DNA from: a virus
DNA length: 37,230 nucleotides
IMG/VR virus record: IMGVR_UViG_3300031712_000159
Span: 1 to 37,230 of that record
Direction: 5' to 3' (one strand)
The notes below the pieces were generated by a model. That model saw only the letters and a list, made by a program, of their open reading frames with translations. It was not told where the DNA came from and ran no database searches. Position numbers and translations under genes: made by a program. This document shows, one piece after another, positions 8,425 to 16,982 of the stretch (within the stretch, counting starts at the first letter, position 1; each line of letters begins with the position of its first letter).

Positions 8425-9023
8425 TCTTCAACAAGTTCAATTGGTGTATCGCTTAAACAATCCATTGTGAAAACCTGTATGTTCTGGGCTCCTTCGGATG
8501 GTTTGAATTTAGGTGTGCTGATAACAAGTTCATGAATACCGAATAACTGCAGGTATTCGCTTATAACCGGTATTGCTTCTTTTAGTTCGCTCAGATAAAT
8601 AAGCGTGTTCATATCTTCAACAGGGAAACGAGTGGGGTTTTCGTCGAAGATGCCGCCTTCAATGCTTACTTCGTAATCGCTGTTATTTATGAATTCTTTT
8701 ACGGTACCGTCGCGTTTGCTTCCGGTGATAATTGTTTTTACAATATTTTTAGAACGGCTCACAGTGATAAGCGCCCAGGTTAACTGCAATTGTCTTCCAC
8801 CTTCAATATTATCTTTTAAAATAATATCGGCCCATACAGGCTGGCCAAACATGCTCATTACATTGCATCCTTCAGCTGCAGAATTCATACGCACTGATTG
8901 ATCGGGTACAGTTACAGGTTCGTAATCGCTTCCATGAGAATCGAGCGGTTTACCTTTTCTGTAGAATTTGGGCCACAGGTATTCTTTTCCGACTGATGCT
9001 AATATTAATTTAAAGCTGTTCAT
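8421..9023 (-). CDS. Tail protein, DUF6046-like
   Basis: This 200-aa protein lies between tape measure and hub, overlapping each by 4 bp. It resembles a family I know as DUF6046 from Bacteroidota phages, probably a tail-tip connector in the position of Mu gp43. No catalytic motif is visible. The name rests on overall resemblance and gene order. Confidence 0.55.
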   Translation of the reverse strand: MNSFKLILASVGKEYLWPKFYRKGKPLDSHGSDYEPVTVPDQSVRMNSAAEGCNVMSMFGQPVWADIILKDNIEGGRQLQLTWALITVSRSKNIVKTIITGSKRDGTVKEFINNSDYEVSIEGGIFDENPTRFPVEDMNTLIYLSELKEAIPVISEYLQLFGIHELVISTPKFKPSEGAQNIQVFTMDCLSDTPIELVEE

Positions 9024-10558
9024 TCTGCAATTCTGTTTGCATCGTTTAATGCGGTAAGTAAAACTTTATCGAGTGCGGCGCCAATGTCGACTTCGCTTTC
9101 GGTAAGCGTGGTAGTGCTTAATGTTTCCACACCTACCATTTTTGTAACTGTGATGTAAATATTTTTTACTGAAGCATTGCCTGAAACATTGCTGACACCG
9201 GAATTAAGATCGGTAGTGCTAGATGTTGAAGAACTTGCTGGATCCTTCTTGTCTTTTTCTGACCATAATTTAAATGCATCCTGGTATTCTTTTCTGAATT
9301 TCTGTTGAACATCAGCTCCAAACTCTTTACCAAGATAGGTGAGCAATTCTTTTTCACCTTTAATTAAATCAGACCTTGTGGTACCCTCCTTATCGAAGAG
9401 TTCCATGTATTTGTCAATTTTGGTATTGGCGACTTCACCTTCTTTTGCCAAATCCAACGATTTACTCCAGGGATTGCTTTTCCAGAGACCAGTTTTATTA
9501 AGTATAACATCACCTATACCATTACTGATTGTTTCAAAACTACCATAACCAGTTAATGTTTGCACTCCAGGCAAACCTCTCTCAGCTTTATCAATATTTT
9601 TATCTGAAATATCATTAATATAACCAAGCATGGAGGATAACTTATCAATTGTAGTTGAAAGTACTCCATGACTTTTGCCTAGATTTTCTTTAAATTGTGT
9701 CCAGTTATTACTTAACCTGGTGAGACCGCCTCCGAGTTTATCGGCCTGCGCTTCCATTGATCCCATTACACCTTTAGTATCACCAAGACTTACCATATAT
9801 TTTTCAATGGCATCTTCAGTATTTTTTACTTCAGTAGTAATACCTTTGAATGTAAATGCAATCATGTCGCCATCCTGTTTGGCTTTAATACCAAATTGTT
9901 TCAATGGCCTGAACATTCCCATTTGCGCTGAAAAAATTGCTTCAGCATATTCGCTAATAGTTTTACCGGTAGATGCAGAAAGGTCGCCCATCTTTTTCAT
10001 GTCAGTCATTGTGGGTTTGAACCCATGTATTGACAATTGTTCAAAGGCACTTTCTATGTCATCGAGTTTAAATGGAGCAGTGAGACCGAACTTATCAAGA
10101 TCATCCATTGCCTTAGAACCGGCATATTGACTATCAAAAGCTGTTGATAAAACTGCTTGAGTTTTTTCTTTATCAGCAATTAAAGAAGTAACATTTTTTC
10201 CAAATTGATACATTGCATAAGCTCCAATTCCGGCACCAAGCATATCACCAAAACCCGAACCACTATCAGACCTGTTACCTAATAGTTTGTTTTTCTGAAG
10301 TTCTAATTTTGTAATTTCTTTACCAGCCTGCTTTATATATTTTGTATCAATAGAAATGGCCCGGCTCTCTTCCAGCTTCGATATTTGTTCGTCGAGCTGA
10401 CGAATGGAAAAAGCAGCTTGCTTTCCAGTGCCGCTTATTTTATCAACGTCCTTATTTATTTTATTGAAAGTGGCATCACTCTTCGCCTGAAGTTTGCCCA
10501 GCTGGGAGCTGAACATATCCTTTAAAAAAGCTGTGAATGTTACCGTGTTATTTGACAT
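9020..10558 (-). CDS. Tape measure protein
   Basis: This 512-aa protein shows the tape-measure domain pattern. A helical N-terminus (KLQAKSDATFNKINKDVDKI) is followed by a small hydrophobic glycine-rich segment (GFGDMLGAGIGAYAMYQFG, about 102-120). Next come FGLTAPFKLDDIESAFEQLS and LSASTGKTISEYAEAIFSAQ, then ADKLGGGLTRLSNNW. It sets tail length and is short, predicting a short contractile tail if length scales as usual. Its ATG overlaps the end of the frameshifted chaperone frame by 11 bp, as expected for the G/GT-tape measure arrangement. Confidence 0.85.
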   Translation of the reverse strand: MSNNTVTFTAFLKDMFSSQLGKLQAKSDATFNKINKDVDKISGTGKQAAFSIRQLDEQISKLEESRAISIDTKYIKQAGKEITKLELQKNKLLGNRSDSGSGFGDMLGAGIGAYAMYQFGKNVTSLIADKEKTQAVLSTAFDSQYAGSKAMDDLDKFGLTAPFKLDDIESAFEQLSIHGFKPTMTDMKKMGDLSASTGKTISEYAEAIFSAQMGMFRPLKQFGIKAKQDGDMIAFTFKGITTEVKNTEDAIEKYMVSLGDTKGVMGSMEAQADKLGGGLTRLSNNWTQFKENLGKSHGVLSTTIDKLSSMLGYINDISDKNIDKAERGLPGVQTLTGYGSFETISNGIGDVILNKTGLWKSNPWSKSLDLAKEGEVANTKIDKYMELFDKEGTTRSDLIKGEKELLTYLGKEFGADVQQKFRKEYQDAFKLWSEKDKKDPASSSTSSTTDLNSGVSNVSGNASVKNIYITVTKMVGVETLSTTTLTESEVDIGAALDKVLLTALNDANRIAE

Positions 10559-11080
10559 TGACGAACGTAAATTTAGGATGTCCTGTTTTCAATGCCCACT
10601 TTAACTGCGCCCATTTATCAGCCCATTCTTCATCAGTAAGCTGTTCGGGGTTTATGTGAAAATAAATACTAAGCAGGGCATTTATCTTAGGTATTTCATC
10701 TTCAAATTCGCTATCAGATATTAATGCTTCCTCTAATTTTTTTTTAAATCGGCCTGCTTAATTGTTACGAATTCGTCAATTACAGTACAGGCACTCATGA
10801 AAGCATCGTCATCGTCAAGAATTCTTTTGTCGCCTTCAAGATAGCAGGAACGCAACATGGTTTCCTTTGCCCTGAGTGGATTTCTTTTCTCCAGGTTCAT
10901 GGTAAGACCAATCACATTGCGATCCGGTTTTTTGAATATTGCGCTTATTGTTTCATCGCCTTCACCAAAGGGTACAATGATTTCGAATACTTTACTTACT
11001 TTATATTTGGCAGCGATGCAATCAAGCCTGATTTTATCAGCCTTGTTCTTTTCTTCCTGAGTTAATTCTGCTGTTTCCAT
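10548..11080 (-). CDS. Tail assembly chaperone GT-type fusion by programmed -1 frameshift
   Basis: The zero-frame gene ends ADLKKN-stop on a run of nine A (plus-strand T9, 10737-10745). Slipping back one base there reads L-K-K-K-L-E-E-A and continues for about 60 residues without a stop to TAA at 10548-10550. This gives a 177-aa fusion. The extension is acidic and ends GHPKFTFVNVK, with composition of a real protein, and it overlaps the tape-measure start by 11 bp. Tail genes between tube and tape measure in lambda, Mu and many other phages make a G and a G-T product by such slippage, so position and signal agree. Slippage efficiency is unknown. Confidence 0.8.
10733..11080 (-). CDS. Tail assembly chaperone G-type (zero-frame product)
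   Basis: This 115-aa protein (starts METAELTQEEKNKADKIR) lies between tail tube and tape measure. Composition is charged and helical with LTMNLEKRNPLRAKETMLR in the middle, similar in style to tail-assembly chaperones that coat the tape measure before the tube polymerises. It terminates two codons after the A9 slippery run. The gene is preceded by a 7-mer repeat array, in the gap after the tube gene. Confidence 0.75.
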   Translation of the reverse strand: METAELTQEEKNKADKIRLDCIAAKYKVSKVFEIIVPFGEGDETISAIFKKPDRNVIGLTMNLEKRNPLRAKETMLRSCYLEGDKRILDDDDAFMSACTVIDEFVTIKQADLKKN

Positions 11081-11091
11081 TTCCGTGTTGT

Positions 11092-11126
11092 TAGTTGGGA
11101 GTTATGAGTTAGGAGTCAGGAGTTGT
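11092..11126. repeat. Heptanucleotide tandem array
   Basis: Five units run TAGTTGG, GAGTTAT, GAGTTAG, GAGTCAG, GAGTTGT in the gap between the tube gene and the tail chaperone. The unit is the same as in the array at 3500-3548. Confidence 0.75.
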
Positions 11127-11545
11127 TAGGCGTTCCATTCAACATGGCTGATGATCAAAGCACATTCGACAGGTATTTCCATATCGCCTTCTTTAACATC
11201 GCGCATGTTCTTTGTGAACTCAGCATTTTTAAGTTTGTGAGTAACCAGGACTCCTGCATTATTCAGGTAACAAACCACTACATCGAAAGGAGCAATGCTG
11301 CAAATATCTCCGTCGGTTGTTAAAGCTGCAATTGCTTCCACTTCCTGAACATCAAGCGTAATGCTTGCAGTGGCTTCTTTTTTTCCATAAGTCCTGTTTA
11401 CCGGATTGCGGCCTGCTCCCCAGTTGTTTTGTTTTTTCTGCTCGTCATCGTACTTCACAGCTTTGATGCCAGCTACAGGAGTTCCCAATATGTTGCAGAT
11501 AATGTCTGCCCATGCGTAAGATACGCCGTTTATTAAAGGTATCAT
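11126..11545 (-). CDS. Tail tube protein (Mu gpM-like)
   Basis: This 139-aa protein follows the sheath gene by 6 bp. The start MIPLINGVSYAWADIICNI and the beta-rich body (ATASITLDVQEVEAIAAL, KLKNAEFTKNMRDVKEGDMEIPVEC) fit a contractile-tail tube subunit. Length matches gpM/FII-type tubes. The order sheath, tube, chaperone, tape measure is diagnostic for myoviruses. Confidence 0.8.
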   Translation of the reverse strand: MIPLINGVSYAWADIICNILGTPVAGIKAVKYDDEQKKQNNWGAGRNPVNRTYGKKEATASITLDVQEVEAIAALTTDGDICSIAPFDVVVCYLNNAGVLVTHKLKNAEFTKNMRDVKEGDMEIPVECALIISHVEWNA

Positions 11546-11551
11546 AGTTCT

Positions 11552-13048
11552 TTAAATTGAGGTTGCGAATGAAATTTTTACTGCAAAGCTTCTGCTTACG
11601 CCAACAGGTACATTGGCAATACTTACGTTGATTACTGAAGTGCTGAGCACATTCTGATCGGGATCAATTACCACTTTCCAGCCTGAAAGTTCTTTGTTGC
11701 GCTCCATTTGATCAAGGGCTTTTCCGCCTATGCTCTCCAGGTACTTCACATAATCAATGGCAAGCTTTCCAGTTGTTGCATCAATAGATACAGGGCCGTT
11801 TACTTCGGGAAGAAGGTATGCGCGCACTCCGCGTATTGCTTTGTCCATTGTACGATTCGCTTCTATATTGCCATAATCGTTTGTGCGTACAATTGCAGTC
11901 CAGGAATCGTTGAAGAATGTTCCGGCATAGTCGGTACATTTCAGCATGTAGATGTAATTCTTTGCATCAATACCAGCAAGAGCTGTATCAGTTAATGTAT
12001 TAACCAATGTGCCATTTGCAAAGGCAGGAGTTTCCAGCTCTAAAGCAGCCATATTGAACCTGGCTCTCCAGCCAATATTAATGTTAACTGAAGCAAGGCT
12101 TATGGCTCCTATGGTTGCACCAACACAACCAATGCTGTATCCTTTTTCGGTATACAAAGCAGCTCCGTCGGCTCCACCGTCCTGTGCAATTACTGCAGAA
12201 ACTTTTGAAGCTGTGAGCAGGGTAAGATCAGAAAGCGTTGTGAGGTCGGTTACTGCAGCAATATCGGCAGAATAAACCACATCACTAATTGGCTTATGCA
12301 ATGTATCGAGCGTGTTCAGTACAGTTTGTATTGCACTCAGGTGAGCTGTGCTGAAGGCAACTGATTTCAGGAAAATACCTGCGTTCCTGATTTTACCATT
12401 TGCAACATTCTGGGCAGTCTGCAACTCAGTAAAAGTCCATGAACCTGGTACTGCAAATATTCCAACGTATAATTTTATAGCAGGATTAATTCTGAAAGCT
12501 TCAGAGATATGATAATGCATCACATCATAAAAAGCATCAACACCGCCTGAAAACTGTGTAACGGTTGCAGCTCCTGTTCCTGTTGAAGCAAAACTCAGGT
12601 GAGTTCCTGCATTAATGGAGTCGCCTTTACCTATGGGAGGAACCAATGTAACATCGGCACTTGATCCTGCAGATGTATAACCATGTGTTCCTGTTAAAGC
12701 ATTTATTGCAGCGCGTAGACCAGTTGCAACATCGGCATTGGCATCACCGGAGGTGAGTGTATATGCTCCCAGGGTAACTCCATCCATAATAATACTGGCT
12801 GTGGTTCCTGCGGCACCTGGTGTTGTAATAACGGCTTTTCCGCCGGTTGCTTTTACTTCGTCGGCTTTTGTATTCACAATACCGAGCGCTTCAGCAGCTG
12901 CAATATCTGTAATTTCTTTTACCCTGTAGGTTGATGAAAACCCTGAAGGTAAGGTTGCATAGTAAAATGCAAGTAATGAAATATGATCTTCGCCAGGGCC
13001 TACTTTGTTAAGTCCGCCTGATCCTTTAGTGAAAGTTACGTCTCCCAT
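11552..13048 (-). CDS. Tail sheath protein (DUF2586-like, Mu gpL analogue)
   Basis: This 498-aa protein begins MGDVTFTKGSGGLNKVGPGEDHIS, as in sheath proteins of Bacteroidota Mu-like phages. Later motifs include LPEVNGPVSIDATTGKLA (about 402-419) and a closing beta strand RSFAVKISF. An alanine/threonine-rich insertion at about 65-165 (TPGAAGTTASIIMDGVTLGA) forms an extra domain likely displayed outside the sheath. It polymerises around the tube and contracts at infection. Confidence 0.85.
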   Translation of the reverse strand: MGDVTFTKGSGGLNKVGPGEDHISLLAFYYATLPSGFSSTYRVKEITDIAAAEALGIVNTKADEVKATGGKAVITTPGAAGTTASIIMDGVTLGAYTLTSGDANADVATGLRAAINALTGTHGYTSAGSSADVTLVPPIGKGDSINAGTHLSFASTGTGAATVTQFSGGVDAFYDVMHYHISEAFRINPAIKLYVGIFAVPGSWTFTELQTAQNVANGKIRNAGIFLKSVAFSTAHLSAIQTVLNTLDTLHKPISDVVYSADIAAVTDLTTLSDLTLLTASKVSAVIAQDGGADGAALYTEKGYSIGCVGATIGAISLASVNINIGWRARFNMAALELETPAFANGTLVNTLTDTALAGIDAKNYIYMLKCTDYAGTFFNDSWTAIVRTNDYGNIEANRTMDKAIRGVRAYLLPEVNGPVSIDATTGKLAIDYVKYLESIGGKALDQMERNKELSGWKVVIDPDQNVLSTSVINVSIANVPVGVSRSFAVKISFATSI

Positions 13049-13060
13049 TTTAATTTTTAT

Positions 13061-13585
13061 TTAGTTATATGAATTTGTATGTTTTACCCAGCAACGAAAT
13101 ACAAGCCAGCAAACCACTATTAATATTGAAAGTGGCCACAGGATCCACACGATGCCGGGAACATGATTTTTTACTGTAACTATTTGCTTATAATCCTTGT
13201 ATTTTTCATACAGAGTGCGATATACCTCAATCTTCGCATTGCGAATAAGAACTTTAATTGTATCGTTGTTTAAATATGGTTTAACATTGATAACATTATG
13301 ACTTACCCATACATCAACTGAAATATAATCGTAATCGTAAGTTCTTAAAGCAATATCAATCTCTGCTGACTGCTGACCTGGTATTAATATCTTGATGGTA
13401 TCAGCAGGTAATGGAGGAAGCTGAACGGTAAAGATTGAATCGCGGTAAATAATACTATCGTGTTTAATAATAGTAGTATCATGTATTTCAACGACTGGAC
13501 ATTTTGCACACCATTTGTTCAAGCGCTTCTGATAAGAGCAGGAAGCCAGTATAAATAATGATAATATGAAAAGTATTTTCTTCAT
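13061..13585 (-). CDS. Putative unimolecular spanin (lipoprotein with C-terminal transmembrane helix)
   Basis: The 174-aa product starts with a lipoprotein signal: MKKI, a hydrophobic core, and the lipobox LASC with Cys16. The C-terminal end (about 144-166, IVWILWPLSILIVVCWLVF) is one strong transmembrane helix followed by a short positive tail. An outer-membrane lipid anchor plus inner-membrane helix in a single protein is the topology of u-spanins such as T1 gp11, which fuse the two membranes at lysis. It overlaps the amidase gene by one base. A different lipoprotein role cannot be excluded. Confidence 0.65.
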   Translation of the reverse strand: MKKILFILSLFILASCSYQKRLNKWCAKCPVVEIHDTTIIKHDSIIYRDSIFTVQLPPLPADTIKILIPGQQSAEIDIALRTYDYDYISVDVWVSHNVINVKPYLNNDTIKVLIRNAKIEVYRTLYEKYKDYKQIVTVKNHVPGIVWILWPLSILIVVCWLVFRCWVKHTNSYN

Positions 13586-14178
13586 TAAAACGATTTGCTG
13601 ATTAATTCAATACGATTAATAATGGCATTCCTCATGCGTTCACAAATGGATTCATTTTCAATCAAGGCAAGATCTTCTTTGTTGTCCTGGAACAACCATT
13701 CAATTAAAACTGCATTGTAATTGTAACCTAACAGAACCGTGAAGGCTGCTTCAAAATCGGGTTTCTGTAAAGAGTATCTTCTTACAGGTATTTCAGGCAA
13801 TGCCTTCAGCAGATCATTGAAAAACTGCTGGGCATAAACATCGCTGTTCGTGTAACCAGGAGAATCGTAAACGCACCATCCATGAGCATTCATCCACTGA
13901 CCGTTTCCAGCTGCATTGTTATGTAAACTTAACAGTAGGCAATGTTCATACTCACTTGCAATCTTTTCGCATTCACGTACAAAAGCAACACGGCCCTTTA
14001 GATCATCGGAATCAGGTTGAACAATTGCATAATTAATTCCCTTTGCACTCAAAGAGGCTGCAATAAGTTTGCACTGGGCCTTGCTCCATACAGGTTCATG
14101 ATGCAAACCATCAGGCGAACATTTGCCTGCAACATTATCAGCATGTGCAATTCCGAGTATTACAATAAATTTCTTCAC
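13585..14178 (-). CDS. N-acetylmuramoyl-L-alanine amidase (endolysin, Amidase_3-like)
   Basis: This 197-aa zinc amidase cleaves the bond between muramic acid and L-alanine in peptidoglycan. The family's ligands are in place: His12 (GIAHAD), Glu28 (HHEPVWS), His86 (LSLHNNA) and catalytic Glu160 (VLIEWLF). There is no signal peptide beyond a hydrophobic beta strand at the start, so export needs the holin encoded just upstream (overlap 4 bp). No cell-wall-binding domain, as usual in Gram-negative hosts. Confidence 0.88.
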   Translation of the reverse strand: MKKFIVILGIAHADNVAGKCSPDGLHHEPVWSKAQCKLIAASLSAKGINYAIVQPDSDDLKGRVAFVRECEKIASEYEHCLLLSLHNNAAGNGQWMNAHGWCVYDSPGYTNSDVYAQQFFNDLLKALPEIPVRRYSLQKPDFEAAFTVLLGYNYNAVLIEWLFQDNKEDLALIENESICERMRNAIINRIELISKSF

Positions 14179-14573
14179 GCGTCGGTTGATTTATTGATGT
14201 CGCTTGTAGTATTATCTGAAGCTTTAAGGAATGTATCTTTAACTCTTAATAAAACAAGAATAAAAGGCATAAGCAACGCAAATTCACTTCCGGTAAGTTT
14301 ACCTGTATAAAGCATAAACAATGCAACCATAAGAATAATAAGTCCTAAGATGGTTGTTTTTTTACCTTGCTTCCATAATCTTTCCATAATCTCTTTTTTT
14401 GTGAAATAACATCTGCAGTTTTTATCTATCCATCTGGCGGCTCTTCCTCCGAACCAACCTATAACTCCACCAATAAAACTCAGAATTAAAACATCAACTA
14501 ATTTGTCAGTTACTATTGCACTTACGAATCCTGTAAATGAACCTAAGCATACAGATAATATTTTTTCGTACAT
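14175..14573 (-). CDS. Putative holin / membrane lysis protein
   Basis: From the chosen ATG at 14573 the product is 132 aa. It has hydrophobic segments at about 7-20, 25-42 (VLILSFIGGVIGWFGG) and two close together at 72-88 (TTILGLIILMVALFMLY) and about 95-110 (FALLMPFILVLLRV). The open frame extends upstream to 14636, but those residues (GGSNPPPGS) are a translated tRNA-like T-arm and are rejected. Immediate coupling to amidase and spanin makes a lysis cassette and points to a holin. Confidence 0.65.
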   Translation of the reverse strand: MYEKILSVCLGSFTGFVSAIVTDKLVDVLILSFIGGVIGWFGGRAARWIDKNCRCYFTKKEIMERLWKQGKKTTILGLIILMVALFMLYTGKLTGSEFALLMPFILVLLRVKDTFLKASDNTTSDINKSTDA

Positions 14574-14591
14574 TTCCTTCACATTCACTTT

Positions 14592-14651
14592 TGAACCCGG
14601 AGGGGGATTCGAACCCCCCCTGATCGTTAGTTCCATACTCTATCGTCGGGT
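14592..14651 (-). ncRNA. tRNA-like element: T-arm plus partial acceptor stem
   Basis: On the minus strand the sequence contains a perfect T-arm, GGGGG TTCGAAT CCCCC. It is followed by CCGGGT, whose CGGGT can pair with ACCCG at 14647-14651, giving 5 acceptor pairs. The 25 nt between cannot form D and anticodon arms, so it is not a functional canonical tRNA. No encoded CCA is present (ends TCA). It lies between the capsid gene and the holin start. Confidence 0.5.
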
Positions 14652-14665
14652 TTGGTTTTTAATTA

Positions 14666-15727
14666 TTAAGGTTCTTGTACAATCGCTACAACACCCTTTT
14701 CGTCTTGTCTGCGGATACGTCCACCCATTCTCTGCAGTGCGCTGTAAACATCACCGTAGAACTGTGGGTTTTTCAGGTCTTCGAAAAAGTCGGTTGTTCC
14801 CATTGCTTTTTCAAGACTGTTTTTCTGCCAGCAGAGTACACAATCATTATCAGTTGTTGCACCTACAGCATCAGGAAGTTTTACAGCTGGAGTTCCTGCG
14901 TTGGTGTATACTAACACATTTGCTCTTTCCAGGATATTGAAACCATAAAGGCGGTTAACAACTCCTTCAGGTAAGTTCATGTCGCGGATAACATCACGAT
15001 TTGCTGTGAATGTTGAATCGAGAAGCAGCTGAGCATACATATCGGAACTCATTAAACAGTAGCGTTCAGTTTTAGGAACACCATCTTTGTTCATCAATCG
15101 TTGTGCCCTGGCTAAATCAGCAACTAACAGTTTTTTCCTGTTACCGGTTGAAGAAGGTAAATGCGAAGCGGTTGTTACGCCAGTGGTTCTGAGTATTCTC
15201 GTTGCACCTGCAGGAGCCCATTTGTAAAGCATCCAGTTCGCAATGATTTCTTTTAAGTTAGAAATGTCTTCACTGAGAACACTTGCTGTTTTGTCGTATG
15301 ACAGTTCATAAGAGTCAGCGTTAACAATAAGACGGGGATCAGTAGTGAATTCGTCGAGAGCATAAGTTACATCCACATCCTGGCGTTGCGTTATGGTTGC
15401 AGGAAGATTGGTACGGTTTCTTTTAACAGCCGATGGAGCGCCTGCCTGAGGTATGTGAACCAATGTGCCATTAATTACATATTGATCTGCATTGTAAACA
15501 TAGTTAAGGAATTCATTATCCTGGAACAGATTTCCTATAATAACATTTACCCAGATTTCTTTTTGAATTGCCATTCCGGCTGTTCCACTCTGAGTTTGCA
15601 TGAATATGCTAAGGCCCATTGCCCCACTTGTGGTAATAATAGGATCAATTCCTGCGGCTAATCCTAATGATGCGCCTCCTATCATACTGAAGACGAAAGT
15701 GAATAAAAATACGAGAATCTTTTTCAT
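14666..15727 (-). CDS. Major capsid protein
   Basis: This 353-aa protein follows the protease/scaffold and a fibre-like head protein. Its body contains MQTQSGTAGMAIQKEIWVNVIIGN, LVADLARAQRLMNKDGVPKTERYCLMSS and the C-terminal DLKNPQFYGDVYSALQRMGGRI, consistent with an HK97-fold capsid. Unexpectedly it begins MKKILVFLFTFVFSMIGGAS, a Sec-signal-like stretch of about 25 residues, instead of a charged scaffold (delta) domain. The internal scaffold start carries a similar hydrophobic leader, so the segment may be an assembly signal removed by the protease. Confidence 0.8.
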   Translation of the reverse strand: MKKILVFLFTFVFSMIGGASLGLAAGIDPIITTSGAMGLSIFMQTQSGTAGMAIQKEIWVNVIIGNLFQDNEFLNYVYNADQYVINGTLVHIPQAGAPSAVKRNRTNLPATITQRQDVDVTYALDEFTTDPRLIVNADSYELSYDKTASVLSEDISNLKEIIANWMLYKWAPAGATRILRTTGVTTASHLPSSTGNRKKLLVADLARAQRLMNKDGVPKTERYCLMSSDMYAQLLLDSTFTANRDVIRDMNLPEGVVNRLYGFNILERANVLVYTNAGTPAVKLPDAVGATTDNDCVLCWQKNSLEKAMGTTDFFEDLKNPQFYGDVYSALQRMGGRIRRQDEKGVVAIVQEP

Positions 15728-15776
15728 GGTTATTTGTGTGATTTAGTTTTTACTTTTTTTGAATTATTATTTTAAA

Positions 15777-16427
15777 TTACGATATTGCATCGGTTGCCCA
15801 TGCAACTGATCCTGATACCATTTTCAGAACCTGTCCGTCAGTTCCTTTTGCGAGAACAGCCCATGTAGTTCCATTGAAAACCAAAATGTCACCAGCTGCT
15901 GTACCATTGGCAAGTTTGGCAAGCGTAACATTTTTATCAAGAATTTTTGCAGTTGTTACTGCATCATTCTTAATCTTGGCAGTTTCAACTGCATCGGTAG
16001 CAAGTTTTGCAGCTATGATTGCACCATCAAGTACATTGTCAGCAGGAGCAGTCAGCTGGCGGAAGTTGGTACCGTCAAAAGCATAAAGTACATTTATAGT
16101 ACCTGCAGAAGGAATTGTGATTGCTGCGCCAGAGAAACCAGTTCCCGGAGTAACAACGCGATCAGCGCCGGATGCGGTCATCTTAGCAACTATGAGCGCT
16201 CCTTTTGAGAGTTTTGCATTCAGGGTAAGATTAACAGTTGCATTGCCTGTGAGGGCTGCAAAATCAATTACCGTGAACATTCTTGAAATTGTCAATGCAA
16301 TTGTAGCTGCATAATCAGGAGCTTGTGTTTCCGGTGCAGGAAACAACACTTCCTGGGTTTCAGTTAATCCATCAGGACAAACTAAACTTGCTGAAAAAGG
16401 GGAACCCTTAATTGTTACTGTACACAT
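15777..16427 (-). CDS. Head decoration / head-fibre-like protein
   Basis: This 216-aa protein is located between scaffold and capsid, the usual slot for decoration proteins. The N-terminal half is a beta domain (VIDFAALTGNATVNLTLNAK, FDGTNFRQL). The second half contains short repeats of the type DGAIIAAKLATDAVETAKIK and a terminal GQVLKMVSGSVAWA, which are common in phage fibre shafts. It probably decorates the head; an enzyme function is not suggested. Confidence 0.5.
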   Translation of the reverse strand: MCTVTIKGSPFSASLVCPDGLTETQEVLFPAPETQAPDYAATIALTISRMFTVIDFAALTGNATVNLTLNAKLSKGALIVAKMTASGADRVVTPGTGFSGAAITIPSAGTINVLYAFDGTNFRQLTAPADNVLDGAIIAAKLATDAVETAKIKNDAVTTAKILDKNVTLAKLANGTAAGDILVFNGTTWAVLAKGTDGQVLKMVSGSVAWATDAIS

Positions 16428-16475
16428 TTTATTTTTGGTTTTTGGTTTTTACTTTATTTAATTATTACTTTTTAA

Positions 16476-16982
16476 TTAACCTTTATATTCGCTTCCGTAC
16501 TGTGCTTTGAATAAAGCTTTGAATGCATCAATATTTTCGGATTTCATTTTTTCAAGAGCCTTAGGATCCTTCTTCTGATAATCCATGAATGACCAGTTTG
16601 CTTTTTCATCGGCTGCTTTTTGTTCACCTGGTTTCAACTGTCCAATAACAGGAGTATAAACCTTCATTGCATTAATGGCTTTTTCAGCTGCTTCAAAATT
16701 CGAAGTTGCCATTGTTGTGTAAGTCTCTTTCAGATCGGCTGTGATCTTACCGGCATCAATTGCATCCTGAACAAGTTTTGTGATCTTCGCTTCGTTGTCA
16801 AGTTTTGCCTTGTCTTCGAAAGCTTTCAATTTTGCTTCAGCTGCAGTTAATTTTGCAGTAGCATCTTTGTTAAGATCAACAAGACTCTGAAGATTTGTAA
16901 GTAATACTTCTTCCGAAGCATCGGCAGGGATCGACATATTTGCTATGGCAAATAATGCAATAAACTTTGCTAAATTTTTCAT
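16476..16982 (-). CDS. Scaffold protein from internal start (Mu gpZ analogue)
   Basis: An ATG at codon 213 of the protease gene begins MKNLAKFIALFAIANMSIPADAS, then a 168-aa charged helical scaffold. The preceding bases (AAAGAAGAATCA) are purine rich. Nested in-frame scaffold genes are known for lambda C/Nu3 and Mu I/Z. The hydrophobic signal-like start parallels that of the major capsid protein. The protein is inferred; expression from this start is not shown by sequence alone. Confidence 0.55.
   Translation of the reverse strand: MKNLAKFIALFAIANMSIPADASEEVLLTNLQSLVDLNKDATAKLTAAEAKLKAFEDKAKLDNEAKITKLVQDAIDAGKITADLKETYTTMATSNFEAAEKAINAMKVYTPVIGQLKPGEQKAADEKANWSFMDYQKKDPKALEKMKSENIDAFKALFKAQYGSEYKG

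Noticed and set aside
14574-14636. N-terminal extension of the holin frame (MELTIRGGSNPPPGS)
   Set aside because: It is the translation of a tRNA-like T-arm; a better ATG lies at 14573.
16117-16314. Plus-strand ORFs opposite head and tail genes (for example here, 12009-12275 and 9675-10130)
   Set aside because: They are antisense shadows of well-supported structural genes, without RBS or recognisable domains.
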